This document shows positions 23,057-32,074 of a stretch of DNA of 38,886 nt, piece after piece. Location of the stretch: positions 1 to 38,886 of the forward strand of contig WFRY01000448.1 in NCBI GenBank assembly GCA_015486315.1, given 5' to 3'. The stretch's first letter is position 1. Each line of letters begins with the position of its first letter. Source of the DNA: Desulfobulbaceae bacterium. Lineage in GTDB: Bacteria; Desulfobacterota; Desulfobulbia; Desulfobulbales; Desulfobulbaceae. The position numbers and the translations under genes are program-made. The notes beneath the pieces are model-generated. The model saw nothing but the letters and a program-made list of their open reading frames with translations, was not told the DNA's origin and did no database searches.

Positions 23057-25213
23057 TCAGGCTGCCGGAATACACTCCGTCAACGGACAGCCCTTGCAGC
23101 CTTTCTCCGGCAAATCGGAATTGGTATGAACCTTAGTGACAATATCCTTCACGGCTGACTCCGTATCCGGGTACAGATTTTCCATACCGATCTTATTTAA
23201 AAGGCCGGTCCGTTCCATAACAGCCATAACCTGCCCCTTGACACTGGACATGGCAAAACCGAGTTTTGCAGCCCGCAAACGCTCTACCAGCATGGCAAGC
23301 GCCTCTTCACCCGAGGCATCCATGTCGTTAATCCCCTTGGCATCAAGCAGGATGTAACGAAGATCGGGATGCTCGGTCCTGAACTTGGCTACCTGTTCAT
23401 CAAGATAGCTGGCATTGGCAAAAAACAGGGCACCGTCAAAACGAACAACTGAAATATGACGGCAGCCTTTGAGACGATAATGCTCAGCACTTTTCAGAAC
23501 CTTATCCTCATGCATGGAGAGCTCGGCCACAACCGGGCGCATGGATTTATAGAGGAATACACCCATGGACAGGGCAAAACCAATCATGATTCCCTTGTCA
23601 AGATGGGGAGCAAAATAGAGGGTAACCAGAAAGGTAATGATGGAGATGGCACCGTCATACCACTGGGCCTTCCAGGCGTGGACAAATCCTCTGGTATTCA
23701 CCAGACCGATTACCGCCATCATGATAACTGCGGCAAGGGTTGCCTGGGGAAGATGATAGAGCAGAGGAGTAAAAAAGAGCAGGGTAATAACCACCATTGC
23801 GGAGGTTACCACCGAAGAAATACCGCTGACCGCACCCGCCTGCAGGTTGACGGCTGACCGGGAGAAAGAACCGGAAACAGAGTAGCTTGAACCGATTGAA
23901 CCCAGAATATTACCAAGCCCCTGACCAATCAGCTCCTGGTTGGGATCAAGTTTCTGACCGGTTTGAGCTGCCATGGCCTTGGCAATGGCAATGGCCTCCA
24001 TAAAACCAAGCAGGGAAATAATAATGGCTGTGGGCAACAGTTTAAAAAATGATTTAACCGTCAGCTGAGGTACGGTAAATGTTGGAAGCCCTTCAGGAAT
24101 TTTACCAACAATGGCTCCACCACCCATCAGGGTCAGCTTATTGGGATCAACAACGGAATTTTTCAGTTTTATCCTCCAGGTACCGCCATCGGTTTCAAGG
24201 CCGCCGGGGATAGCATCTTTGGGATAGAAGGTATAATTCTCGCCTTCTTGAACCGCCTCAAATTTCATATGCCTGAGGTCCTTACGGAGGAGATGTGCCT
24301 CCTCCTTGGCATGATCCATTTTAGCGGTCAGAATATTCACCTTCCCCTCTATTTCGAGGACATCCACAGAAGGACCGCCATGTCCTTCGGCTTCTACCTT
24401 GCGCAGTTCATCAATAACCTTACCCAGTTCAGCACGCTGTTGACCATGCTCCTGAATCTGGGCCGTCACCTTATTGAACTCGTTGATTTTTTCTTCAATC
24501 CCGGGTGCCTGCAGGGCGGTAACTGGCACATATGCATCGTTATTAAAGCCGGTAAAGTAGGAGACCAGGGTTGTAATGGCAACGGCAATCAACACGGCGG
24601 GAATCCTCGGATTTATCTTTCGCAGCCCCACCATAATGACTATCGCACTGATACCGTACATCAAGGTGGGAATATGGGTATAATCCATGGCCGATTGAGC
24701 AAGCCGCATCATGGTTCCATAATGATGGGATGCCTTGTCCACGTACACCCCGAAAAACTTGGAAAACTGGGACGAGGCAATGATGATGGCAGCGGCATTG
24801 GTAAAGCCGTTGATAACCGGATGGGAGAGGAAGTTAACCACCATTCCAAGGCGCAGTACGCCAAGGGAGAGCTGGAAGATACCGACCACCAGGGCCAGCA
24901 CAATGGAGTAGGCAATAAATTCAGGAGAACCGGCTGTCGCCAGCGGCTCAAGAGAGGCCGCCGACATAAGCGATACAACTGCCACCGGGCCGGTACCCAA
25001 CTGGCGACTGGAGCCGAACAGCGCCGCAACCATCGGAGGCAGAAAAGCGGCATAGAGACCATAATAAGCAGGCAGTCCGGCCAACTGGGCATAGGCCATG
25101 GACTGCGGAATCAGAACCAGAGCCACGGTGACACCGGCTACCAGATCGAGCTTGAAGATCCCAAAGTTGTAACCCTTGAACCAGAGGAGAAATGGGAAAA
25201 ATTTGTAGATCAT
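23057..25213 (-). CDS. SulP-family anion transporter with STAS domain and a large insertion
   Basis: 718 aa, longer than usual SulP (~550-600). GVTVALVLIPQSMAYAQLAGLPAYYGLYAAFLPP is the SulP signature, and SVSGSFSRSAVNLQAGA the conserved second half. C-terminal STAS domain ~580-690 (VVRFDGALFFANASYLDEQ; DASGEEAL). Between about residues 235 and 370 is an insertion: a charged coiled-coil (EKINEFNKVTAQIQEHGQQ..LRKVEAEG, AKMDHAKEEAHLLRKDL) followed by a small soluble part. The protein ends in a Cys-rich tail, KGCKGCPLTEC. SulP members carry sulfate or bicarbonate; the divergent carbonic-anhydrase-like gene favours bicarbonate, a sulfate reducer favours sulfate. RBS AAGGAGG upstream of the ATG. 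Confidence 0.9.
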   Translation of the reverse strand: MIYKFFPFLLWFKGYNFGIFKLDLVAGVTVALVLIPQSMAYAQLAGLPAYYGLYAAFLPPMVAALFGSSRQLGTGPVAVVSLMSAASLEPLATAGSPEFIAYSIVLALVVGIFQLSLGVLRLGMVVNFLSHPVINGFTNAAAIIIASSQFSKFFGVYVDKASHHYGTMMRLAQSAMDYTHIPTLMYGISAIVIMVGLRKINPRIPAVLIAVAITTLVSYFTGFNNDAYVPVTALQAPGIEEKINEFNKVTAQIQEHGQQRAELGKVIDELRKVEAEGHGGPSVDVLEIEGKVNILTAKMDHAKEEAHLLRKDLRHMKFEAVQEGENYTFYPKDAIPGGLETDGGTWRIKLKNSVVDPNKLTLMGGGAIVGKIPEGLPTFTVPQLTVKSFFKLLPTAIIISLLGFMEAIAIAKAMAAQTGQKLDPNQELIGQGLGNILGSIGSSYSVSGSFSRSAVNLQAGAVSGISSVVTSAMVVITLLFFTPLLYHLPQATLAAVIMMAVIGLVNTRGFVHAWKAQWYDGAISIITFLVTLYFAPHLDKGIMIGFALSMGVFLYKSMRPVVAELSMHEDKVLKSAEHYRLKGCRHISVVRFDGALFFANASYLDEQVAKFRTEHPDLRYILLDAKGINDMDASGEEALAMLVERLRAAKLGFAMSSVKGQVMAVMERTGLLNKIGMENLYPDTESAVKDIVTKVHTNSDLPEKGCKGCPLTECIPAA

Positions 25214-25356
25214 TATGGTACTCCCTCCTTGAACGAATAAAAAATAATGAAGAACTATTATGGATGAAATTGATTTTTACCGAGACAGGCGTAATTCATA
25301 GCGCTCTTTACCAGAATGTCAAGCGGAAAAGGCTTGAAAATGAATGATGATTCAGT

Positions 25357-25440
25357 TATTGTTTACAAATAAGCCGCAGCTATCGTTTACAAATAAGCCG
25401 CAGCCATTGTTTATAAATAAGCCGCAGTCATTGTGTATAA
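25357..25440. repeat. Short tandem repeat, 24-bp unit, 3.5 copies
   Basis: Units YATYGTTTACAAATAAGCCGCAGC at 25357, 25381, 25405 and a partial at 25429, with a few substitutions. It lies in the 329-bp spacer between the divergent SulP and LCIB-like genes. There are no unique spacers, so it is not CRISPR. Repeated operators for a regulator shared by the two genes or a replication-slippage array are both possible. Confidence 0.85.
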
Positions 25441-25542
25441 CTCTCTTAGATGTGAAGAGTTTCACTAAAATGAATTACCTGACTCAACTGCTTGCTCTGC
25501 ATTGTAATTTACAATATTTTTTCTTACGGGAGGTGATTGCCG

Positions 25543-26721
25543 ATGCTCAATAAATACCATGAACCTTATATCCTGAGAAAAGTAGCACCCTTCAAAATTG
25601 ACGACCTCACCCTCCCCTATCCCGAGTTCCTGCCCAGGCTCTATAACTTCTGCATTGAACTCGGTTTCAGAAAAGGGCATATTATGCCGTCCAGGGCTTT
25701 TTGCTCCGATGAAAATCAGGGCCTGCCCATTATTCTGCTTACCAAACATTTCGGCACCTTCCCCTTTAATCATGGACGGGTGGGTGGCCTGCTCGCCGTC
25801 GACCGTCATGGTCCTCATTCTCACCATGGTGACGACCTGGTTATTCTGCAGGCAAGCCATGTCGGCTATGCCCCTGACAGCGGTGAATACGGTACCTATC
25901 GACGCCCGCAGATGTCCGGCAATCACCTTTCCGTATCCTGCGGCAAACTTACCCACGTCATCACCCCCTACCTGGACCAGTATTTATTTGCCCGGGAGCG
26001 AATCTTTCTGCGCAAAGATGATCAGGGGCGCTGCCTGATCACAGTCAAAAATCTTTTCATTGATTTCGGCTCCCATCCTGTGGAGAAAGGACTGGTTCTC
26101 AAACTTTCCAATATTGTGGACCAGGACAACCAGGGGATAATTCATCCCGTAGCAACGGCCAGCACAACCCAGTCCTATGAGGTTTCATTACAGTTTAAAC
26201 AACGGCTTGATGAATCAGGATACCAGTGGCATGGCGGCACCGGTGAAAACATCGGTGACTTACTGACATCAGATCTTTTTTATTTTAAAGAAGACTTTCA
26301 TGAAACCGGTGATTCCGTCCTGTTGGAAAAAAATCTGCTCGAATTCATGCCTGATATCGTCAGCGCCAAATATCCGGCCCTCCGGGTGGCAAAGACCAGC
26401 ATTCAACTTGAATTTGCCAGGGTGGTTCAATCCATACGGATGGAAGAGGCATATAAGAATAGGAATCTTCTCTATGTTTGTGGATTAAATATTGATATTC
26501 CGGAATATGAAGGGTTCCCGCAAACGACTTATTTTGCGCCCTGGGCAGCCCATGTGCAACTCGAAGGCGGTACTCCTTCGAAATATACCCATCCTCTTGA
26601 ACAGGAAGAACTTTTTGCAAAGCTCATGGAACTCAGCGTGGAAAATCCGGATCAATTCGACCTTAAAAAGAGCATCCAGCGTATGCTTGAGGCCCCCCGT
26701 CTGGAGATAAAATCATCCTGA
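25543..26721 (+). CDS. LCIB-like (theta-type) carbonic anhydrase family protein, putative
   Basis: The ATG at 25543 (392 aa) has GGGAGG 9 nt upstream; the track's TTG at 25537 is too close. Features that recall the LCIB/LCIC family: FCSDE (Cys54), a H-G-P-H-S-H-H-G-D-D-L-V-I-L stretch, ASHVGYAPDSGEYGTYRR (His106) and SVSCGK (Cys133). The Cys/His/Cys set with an Asp two residues after the first Cys matches a beta-CA-type zinc site as described for LCIB homologues. The C-terminal half (residues ~200-392) is unfamiliar. No signal peptide. Divergent from a SulP transporter, so a role in CO2/bicarbonate exchange is plausible. The family assignment is by motif memory, not alignment. Confidence 0.6.
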   Translation: MLNKYHEPYILRKVAPFKIDDLTLPYPEFLPRLYNFCIELGFRKGHIMPSRAFCSDENQGLPIILLTKHFGTFPFNHGRVGGLLAVDRHGPHSHHGDDLVILQASHVGYAPDSGEYGTYRRPQMSGNHLSVSCGKLTHVITPYLDQYLFARERIFLRKDDQGRCLITVKNLFIDFGSHPVEKGLVLKLSNIVDQDNQGIIHPVATASTTQSYEVSLQFKQRLDESGYQWHGGTGENIGDLLTSDLFYFKEDFHETGDSVLLEKNLLEFMPDIVSAKYPALRVAKTSIQLEFARVVQSIRMEEAYKNRNLLYVCGLNIDIPEYEGFPQTTYFAPWAAHVQLEGGTPSKYTHPLEQEELFAKLMELSVENPDQFDLKKSIQRMLEAPRLEIKSS

Positions 26722-26835
26722 CAAATTTACGTTTCAAGCCCGTGAGCAGTACCGGGTCAGCGACAGGAAGAGATAAATTTATATTATATTATCAAGTTGT
26801 TATACAGGAGCTGCAGGGTCATTTTAAAAAAATAG

Positions 26836-26864
26836 TTGACATTTTCTGAATAGGCACTCATAAT
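26836..26864 (+). promoter_or_regulatory. Sigma-70 promoter of the Ehr-type operon
   Basis: TTGACA (26836-26841), 17-nt spacer, CATAAT (26859-26864). The start of transcription would be near 26871, just ahead of the structured leader. This is the best promoter match in the window. Confidence 0.8.
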
Positions 26865-26875
26865 CTTTTCACTAT

Positions 26876-26987
26876 GTAAGTCGCCTGCCGCGGAAACCTG
26901 CATTCAGGTTGGGCCGTGACCGACGACAGTGGCAGAGTCCTTTCAGGAAAAGCCATTTTCGTGGGTATCATTTACACCACCACTTAC
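26876..26987 (+). ncRNA. Structured 5' leader of the Ehr-type operon, riboswitch candidate
   Basis: The ~112-nt leader is closed by GUAAGU/ACUUAC. Inside are CUGCC/GGCAG enclosing the hairpin AACCUG-CAUU-CAGGUU and GGGCCGUGACCGACGACAGU, then UCCU-UUC-AGGA, GAAAA-GCCA-UUUUC (these two compete in part) and GUGGGU/AC(A)CCAC. So many nested helices directly after a promoter, 95 nt before the first gene, suggest a regulatory RNA. The class is not certain; molybdenum or tungsten cofactor riboswitches are a candidate because they occur with redox operons. Rest of the 361-bp gap: an open leader with a weak 22-codon GTG frame (26999-27067) I do not trust. Confidence 0.5.
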
Positions 26988-27082
26988 CGGTTTGAAGAGC
27001 GTGAAATTCCTGCATGTTTCTCAAACAGGCAAACAGACGATAACCAGGTCTGCCTTCTTATCGATGTAACACACGAGGACGT

Positions 27083-29041
27083 ATGAATACCTTTCTGATA
27101 GCATTACTTATCATTGGAGCCGGTGGAATACAGGCACTTTTTACGTACAGAATGTATCCACTGATGAAAGGAGCTGCGGTTCTAGGCATTATCGCCGGAT
27201 GCGGAATCGGAACGTATGGCGCAGCAATGCGTCTTATCCAGCAGGTCGACCCGGTGATTCTTTCTCTGGACTGGCTGCAGATTTTCACGTTTTCGCTCAA
27301 GATCGACGCTGTTTCAGCTTTTTTTCTTGTGCCGATTTTTACCATCTCGGCAATCGCCGCTCTCTACAGTTTTCAGTATATGCGGGATGCCCAACGACCT
27401 CTGGCTACTGCAGCAAACTATTTCTTTTACGCAATTCTTGTTGTCTCCATGGCCCTTGTTGTCTGTGCAGGCAACCTGATCACCTTTGCCATCACCTGGG
27501 AATTAATGTCTCTGTCCTCTTTCTTCCTGGTTATCTATGATATCCGGAATAAATCAACCCGGGATGCCGGATATCTCTATTTCATGTTTACCCAGGCCGG
27601 GGCTTTGTTCATCTTTGCCGGTTTCGGTTTTATTTACAGCCATACAGGTACCCTGGGTTTTGACGCAATTGCTGCAATTCCTGATTCTGCAAAACTTATT
27701 GCCTTTATCCTTATCCTGATCGGTTGCGGCTCAAAAGCCGGTATCATGCCGCTCCACATCTGGCTGCCCTATGCCCACCCCGCTGCGCCAAGTCATGTTT
27801 CCGCCGTCATGTCCGGGGTTATGATCAAGGTCGGAATTTACGGCATTGTTCGTTTCTATCTGCTGCTTGCGCCGACCAGCGCTCTCTTTGGCCAGATTGT
27901 TATTGTGCTGGGTATTGTCACCGGTATTCTCGGTGTCGTGTATGCCCTTGGTAAACATAATATCAAGAGACTGCTGGCTTACAGCAGTGTTGAAAACATC
28001 GGTATTATCCTGCTCGGCCTCGGAATCGGCATGCTTGGAGTCGCATCCGGCCATAAAACCATGGCAGCCTTTGGTTTTGCCGGCGGCCTGCTCCACGTCT
28101 TAAACCACTCATTTTTCAAGTCACTGCTCTTTCTCGGCGCAGGAGCGGTCATCCAACAGACAGGTACTGCAACTATTGATCAGCTGGGCGGGTTGATGAA
28201 AAAAATGCCCATTACCGGCAGGTCTTTCCTTGTCGGTTCGCTCTCAATATCCGGTCTGCCGCCGTTCAACGGGTTTATCAGCGAATTCCTTATCTATTAC
28301 GGGGCATTCCACGGACTCACACTCCAGGGAGCATCATTTGTTATCACAACACTGGCAATAATCTCACTGGCTGTAATCGGAGGCCTGGCCGCGGCCTTAT
28401 TTACGAAAGTGGTGGGTATTGTTTTTCTTGGTGAACCCCGCACCGACTTTGCAGCAAAGGCATCTGAGGCCGGCGGCATTATGACAGCCTCGCAGCTTAT
28501 CCTGGCCGCGTGCTGTCTTATCATTGGAATCTGGCCTGAGCCCTTTGTCCAGGCCGCATTCCAGGCAAGCCGTTCAATCCCCCTTATTGCAGACTTTGAC
28601 ACCTTGCAGTTCATACCGGTTATAGCCAATATCGCCCGGACTGCGGTTCTGTTTCTGGTCCTGTTCTTTATCGTTGCCGGTATCAGAAAACTTCTCTATG
28701 TCGGCAAAGAGATCACCAGTTCCGGTACCTGGGGCTGCGGGTTCACCCAGCCGACGGTTCGCATGCAGTATACCGGTACCTCGTATGCCGACACTATGGT
28801 TGAATTTTTCAAACCCTTTGTCTGGGTCCAGAAAAATTATTCGGGAATTAATAAAATATTTCCCGGAAAAACAACCTTCAGTTCCCATGTCCACGATACC
28901 TCTGAAATTGGATTAAACACTTTTATTGTCCGTCCGATTCTGTTCCTGCTCGGTAAACTGCGTTGGATTCAACATGGTAATATTCAACTCTATATTGGTT
29001 ACATCGTGCTGGCCGTAGTCGTCATGCTCTTTTTTCTATAG
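27083..29041 (+). CDS. Ehr/hydrogenase-4-type membrane subunit, NuoL/HyfB-like
   Basis: 652 aa, about 15-16 membrane helices. Antiporter-like core: ITWELMSLSSFFLV (Glu in TM5), GCGSKAGIMPLHIWLPYAHPAAPSHVSAVMSG (Lys in TM7), VMIKVGIYG (Lys in TM8), SSVENIGIILLGLG and HVLNHSFFKSLLFLGAGAV. This is the HyfB/HycC type of proton- (or sodium-) translocating subunit shared with complex I. GAGGA precedes the ATG by 5 nt. First gene of a six-gene operon, corresponding to EhrA by order and type; I leave the symbol blank because naming varies. Confidence 0.88.
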   Translation: MNTFLIALLIIGAGGIQALFTYRMYPLMKGAAVLGIIAGCGIGTYGAAMRLIQQVDPVILSLDWLQIFTFSLKIDAVSAFFLVPIFTISAIAALYSFQYMRDAQRPLATAANYFFYAILVVSMALVVCAGNLITFAITWELMSLSSFFLVIYDIRNKSTRDAGYLYFMFTQAGALFIFAGFGFIYSHTGTLGFDAIAAIPDSAKLIAFILILIGCGSKAGIMPLHIWLPYAHPAAPSHVSAVMSGVMIKVGIYGIVRFYLLLAPTSALFGQIVIVLGIVTGILGVVYALGKHNIKRLLAYSSVENIGIILLGLGIGMLGVASGHKTMAAFGFAGGLLHVLNHSFFKSLLFLGAGAVIQQTGTATIDQLGGLMKKMPITGRSFLVGSLSISGLPPFNGFISEFLIYYGAFHGLTLQGASFVITTLAIISLAVIGGLAAALFTKVVGIVFLGEPRTDFAAKASEAGGIMTASQLILAACCLIIGIWPEPFVQAAFQASRSIPLIADFDTLQFIPVIANIARTAVLFLVLFFIVAGIRKLLYVGKEITSSGTWGCGFTQPTVRMQYTGTSYADTMVEFFKPFVWVQKNYSGINKIFPGKTTFSSHVHDTSEIGLNTFIVRPILFLLGKLRWIQHGNIQLYIGYIVLAVVVMLFFL

Positions 29042-29050
29042 GAAATTTCG

Positions 29051-29986
29051 ATGGATTTTACTTTTTCTTTTACCTCATTTCTCGCGTTCCTGGTCGCCTT
29101 TGCGCTGGCTCCCCTTTTTATGGGAGTTATCCTGAAAGTAAAGGCTTATTTCGGCGGCAAACAGGGCCCCCCCTGGTTGATCAAATATTATACCCTGATC
29201 AAGCTGCTGCGTAAGGGATCCGTCTATTCAACCAGTACCACCTTTATCTTCAAGCTGGGTCCGGTTGTCTCTTTTGCCACGGCTTTTATGCTGTTGCTCT
29301 TTTTTCCCTTTGCAGGACTTGCGCCCGTACTGTCATTTCATGGGGATGTGGTTATCCTCTTTTATCTGTTGGGCCTGGGACGTTTTTTTACCGTTCTTGC
29401 CGCCCTTGATACGGCCTCACCTTTTGAGGGCATGGGAGCTGCCAGGGAAGTGTTCTTTTCGACCCTGGCCGAGGCCACGGTCTTTGTTATCCTGGCACTT
29501 TTTTTCCGCATCAGCGGCAGCTTAAGCTTTGCCGAATACTTTTCAGGTACTCAGGTCGTTAACCTGTGGTCCTCCTCTGCTGCCATGATATTCCTGGTTC
29601 TGATCGCCCTCTTTATCATTCTGCTGACCGAGAATTCCAGAGTGCCGGTCGATGACCCTGCCACCCACCTTGAGTTGACCATGATCCATGAAGTCATGAT
29701 CCTTGATCACAGCGGGCCTGATCTTGCCCTTATCGAAATGGGGGCATTCCTGAAAATGTTATTTTATGCCTCCTTTATCTCCTGTCTGCTCTACCCCTTT
29801 CATACCGGGTATGCCATAGTCAACATCTTCATTTTTACCATTATCATGACGCTGATTTATGCGGGGATCGGTTTAGTTGAATCTATTACGGCACGCTACA
29901 AGATGCCTCTGGTTCCCAACTTCATCCTGACCTCCTTTGCCCTGGTCTTCTTTGCAACAATTTTAACCATGGAGTTTGTCCAGTGA
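29051..29986 (+). CDS. NuoH/HyfC-like membrane subunit of the Ehr-type complex
   Basis: 311 aa, about 8 helices. KAYFGGKQGPPWLIKYYTLIKLLRKGSVYS, ALDTASPFEGMGAAREVFFS and ENSRVPVDDPATHLELTMIHEVMILDHSGPDLALIE are the NuoH/HycD signatures for the quinone- or energy-coupling subunit that links peripheral arm and pump. Starts 9 nt after the upstream gene; its stop overlaps the next start (GTGA). Confidence 0.92.
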   Translation: MDFTFSFTSFLAFLVAFALAPLFMGVILKVKAYFGGKQGPPWLIKYYTLIKLLRKGSVYSTSTTFIFKLGPVVSFATAFMLLLFFPFAGLAPVLSFHGDVVILFYLLGLGRFFTVLAALDTASPFEGMGAAREVFFSTLAEATVFVILALFFRISGSLSFAEYFSGTQVVNLWSSSAAMIFLVLIALFIILLTENSRVPVDDPATHLELTMIHEVMILDHSGPDLALIEMGAFLKMLFYASFISCLLYPFHTGYAIVNIFIFTIIMTLIYAGIGLVESITARYKMPLVPNFILTSFALVFFATILTMEFVQ

Positions 29987-30639
29987 TACATATATCCAAT
30001 ATACTTCTGGCGCTGATTCTCCTGTCGGTTTTACTTTCCCTACGTTCCAACCGACTCATGGCTCTGGTGAAGCTGATGGCCTTTCAGGGGGTCGTGGTTT
30101 CTGCGGTACCTCTTTTCATTGATACCGCACACGGGATCACCTTTAAGCTTATCATGTTCTTTTTCCTGTTAATCCTGGTAAAGGGCGTCTTGATTCCCGG
30201 GCTGATGTTTATTGCCGTCAAACGGGTGGTGGTCACCAACGAAATCGAGCCCATTATCGGGTATCATGCCTCCCTGTTTGCCGGCTTGATTATAATTGTA
30301 TTTTCCGTATATATAACCAATCATCTTCACTTGGCTATGCTGCCTGCAAGCCATAAAATGCTGCTGGTGAGTGCTATTACGACCATGGGTGCCGGTTTTA
30401 TCCTGCTTCTGACCAGACGTAAGGCAATAACCCAGGTTATCGGCTACCTGATGATGGAGAACGGCATTTATCTCATCGGTACGGCTTTGGCAAAACAGGT
30501 CCACACCCAGTATGTAGTCGAGTTCGCGGTTCTTCTCGATCTCCTGGTAGGTGTTTTGGTTATGGGTATTGTCTTAAATGACATTAATCACACTTTTGAT
30601 GATGTTGACACCGCCCTCCTCGGGCAGCTAAAGGATTGA
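29983..30639 (+). CDS. HyfE-like membrane subunit of the Ehr-type complex
   Basis: 218 aa, GTG start overlapping the previous stop by 4 nt. Hydrophobic throughout; NuoK-like tandem helices with QVIGYLMMENGIYLIGTALAK (Glu in a membrane helix), then DLLVGVLVMGIVLNDI. Matches HyfE, the NuoK-related subunit of hydrogenase-4 complexes. Four nt separate it from the next gene. Confidence 0.88.
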   Translation: MIHISNILLALILLSVLLSLRSNRLMALVKLMAFQGVVVSAVPLFIDTAHGITFKLIMFFFLLILVKGVLIPGLMFIAVKRVVVTNEIEPIIGYHASLFAGLIIIVFSVYITNHLHLAMLPASHKMLLVSAITTMGAGFILLLTRRKAITQVIGYLMMENGIYLIGTALAKQVHTQYVVEFAVLLDLLVGVLVMGIVLNDINHTFDDVDTALLGQLKD

Positions 30640-30643
30640 AATT

Positions 30644-32074
30644 ATGTTACAACTTACATTTATCCTTCCACTGATCGCAGGAGTTGCCGTCTTTTTTCTT
30701 CCTGTGAACAGAGGAAGATTAATCCTGTTGGCCACGGCTGCTCTCCATGCGATCATCACAGCACTGGAATGGTTCAAGGTAACCGGGCCCCTGCAGACCA
30801 GCTACTTCAGCAACACTCCTGAAGGGATGCTGGTCATGACTATCCTCTCCTTTCTCTTTCTTTTTATCTCTATCTATACGGTTTTTTATATGAAAGAGGT
30901 GGAGATGAGTAAAGAACCAATGTTTAATGCCTCCATGCTGCTCTTTTTAGCCGCCATGTCCATGGTTGCTATTGCCGATCATATTATCATGCTCTGGGTT
31001 GCCGTGGAGGCGACCACCCTGATGAGTGCACCGCTTATCTTTGTCCATCGCTCCAAAGAGGCCCTGGAAGCAACCTGGAAATATGTGCTTATCTGCTCCG
31101 TCGGTATCGCACTTGCCCTGCTTGGCTGCTTCTTTATTATCTTCTCCATGGAGATGAGCAAGGTTCATGTGCCGATCAGCTTCTCATCGTTAAATACGGT
31201 TGCAGCCCAGTTGAATCCGATATGGCTTAAAGCCGGGTTTATTTTCATCCTTATCGGCTATGGGACTAAAATGGGTCTGGCACCTATGCATACCTGGCTG
31301 CCGGACGCCCATAGTGAAGCCCCCAGTCCGGCGTCGGCCCTTCTCTCAGGTGCATTGCTGAACTGTGCGTTTCTTGGCGTGTATCGCTGTCATCAGTTGA
31401 TGTATAAGGCCGGTCTGGGTGATTATTCAAGTAATGTCCTGATTGCCTTTGGACTGGCTTCCATGCTGGTTGCAGCTGTCTTTATTCTCAACCAGACAGA
31501 TTACAAACGAATGCTGGCCTATTCCAGTGTCGAAAACATGGGTATTATCGCAGTCGGTATCGGATTCGGCGGTCTGGCCGCCTTTGGTGCCATGCTGCAC
31601 ATGATTCATCATTCGCTTGTAAAATCTTCACTGTTCCTGTCTTCAGGTAATATACTGCTCGGTTACGGCACAAAGATGATTGACAAAACCGGTGGCATGC
31701 TGCGGTATCTTCCCAAGACCGGCCTGTCCTTTTTTGCCGGGTTTGCCGGAATTTCAGGTTTCCCGCCGTTTGGACTCTTTATCAGTGAATTTCTTATCAT
31801 TATCGGCGCCATCAAGGCCGGTCGTTATGTGGCAATCAGTATCTTTATCTTTTGTCTGATCCTGATCTTTGCCGGTGCGTCACGACTCGTTATGCAGATG
31901 GTCCTCAAGGAACGAGATGATGTTGATATTCAGATTCCGGAATCATGGATGCGTGTTTTTCCCCCGCTTATCCTGTTACTGACATCCCTGGCTCTTGTTA
32001 TCTGGCTGCCGGATTCCCTCTATCAAACAATTCAAAATGCGATTTCATCCATTGGAGGCACAGTGAATGGATAA
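30644..32074 (+). CDS. HyfF-like membrane subunit (NuoM/N type) of the Ehr-type complex
   Basis: 476 aa, about 13-14 helices. WVAVEATTLMSAPLIF (Glu), GYGTKMGLAPMHTWLPDAHSEAPSPASALLSGALLN (Lys present; the TM8 Lys is Asn, as is usual in HyfF), SSVENMGIIAVG and HMIHHSLVKSSLFLSSGN. Second antiporter-like pump of the complex. Its 3' end overlaps the large-subunit gene by 8 nt. Confidence 0.9.
   Translation: MLQLTFILPLIAGVAVFFLPVNRGRLILLATAALHAIITALEWFKVTGPLQTSYFSNTPEGMLVMTILSFLFLFISIYTVFYMKEVEMSKEPMFNASMLLFLAAMSMVAIADHIIMLWVAVEATTLMSAPLIFVHRSKEALEATWKYVLICSVGIALALLGCFFIIFSMEMSKVHVPISFSSLNTVAAQLNPIWLKAGFIFILIGYGTKMGLAPMHTWLPDAHSEAPSPASALLSGALLNCAFLGVYRCHQLMYKAGLGDYSSNVLIAFGLASMLVAAVFILNQTDYKRMLAYSSVENMGIIAVGIGFGGLAAFGAMLHMIHHSLVKSSLFLSSGNILLGYGTKMIDKTGGMLRYLPKTGLSFFAGFAGISGFPPFGLFISEFLIIIGAIKAGRYVAISIFIFCLILIFAGASRLVMQMVLKERDDVDIQIPESWMRVFPPLILLLTSLALVIWLPDSLYQTIQNAISSIGGTVNG

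Noticed and set aside
24248-25240. 330-aa ORF opposite to the SulP gene
   Set aside because: Its codons mirror the SulP membrane protein, it has His/Asn/Gly-rich antisense composition and no ribosome site; it is a shadow.
25357-25440. CRISPR array
   Set aside because: Units are contiguous with no unique spacers and no cas genes are present.
25344-25553. 69-aa ORF with NKPQ repeats
   Set aside because: The repeats come from translating the 24-bp tandem array; it runs into the LCIB-like gene and lacks a ribosome site.
26999-27067. 22-codon GTG leader peptide before the Ehr-type operon
   Set aside because: Weak ribosome site and no amino-acid bias or neighbouring attenuator to support it.
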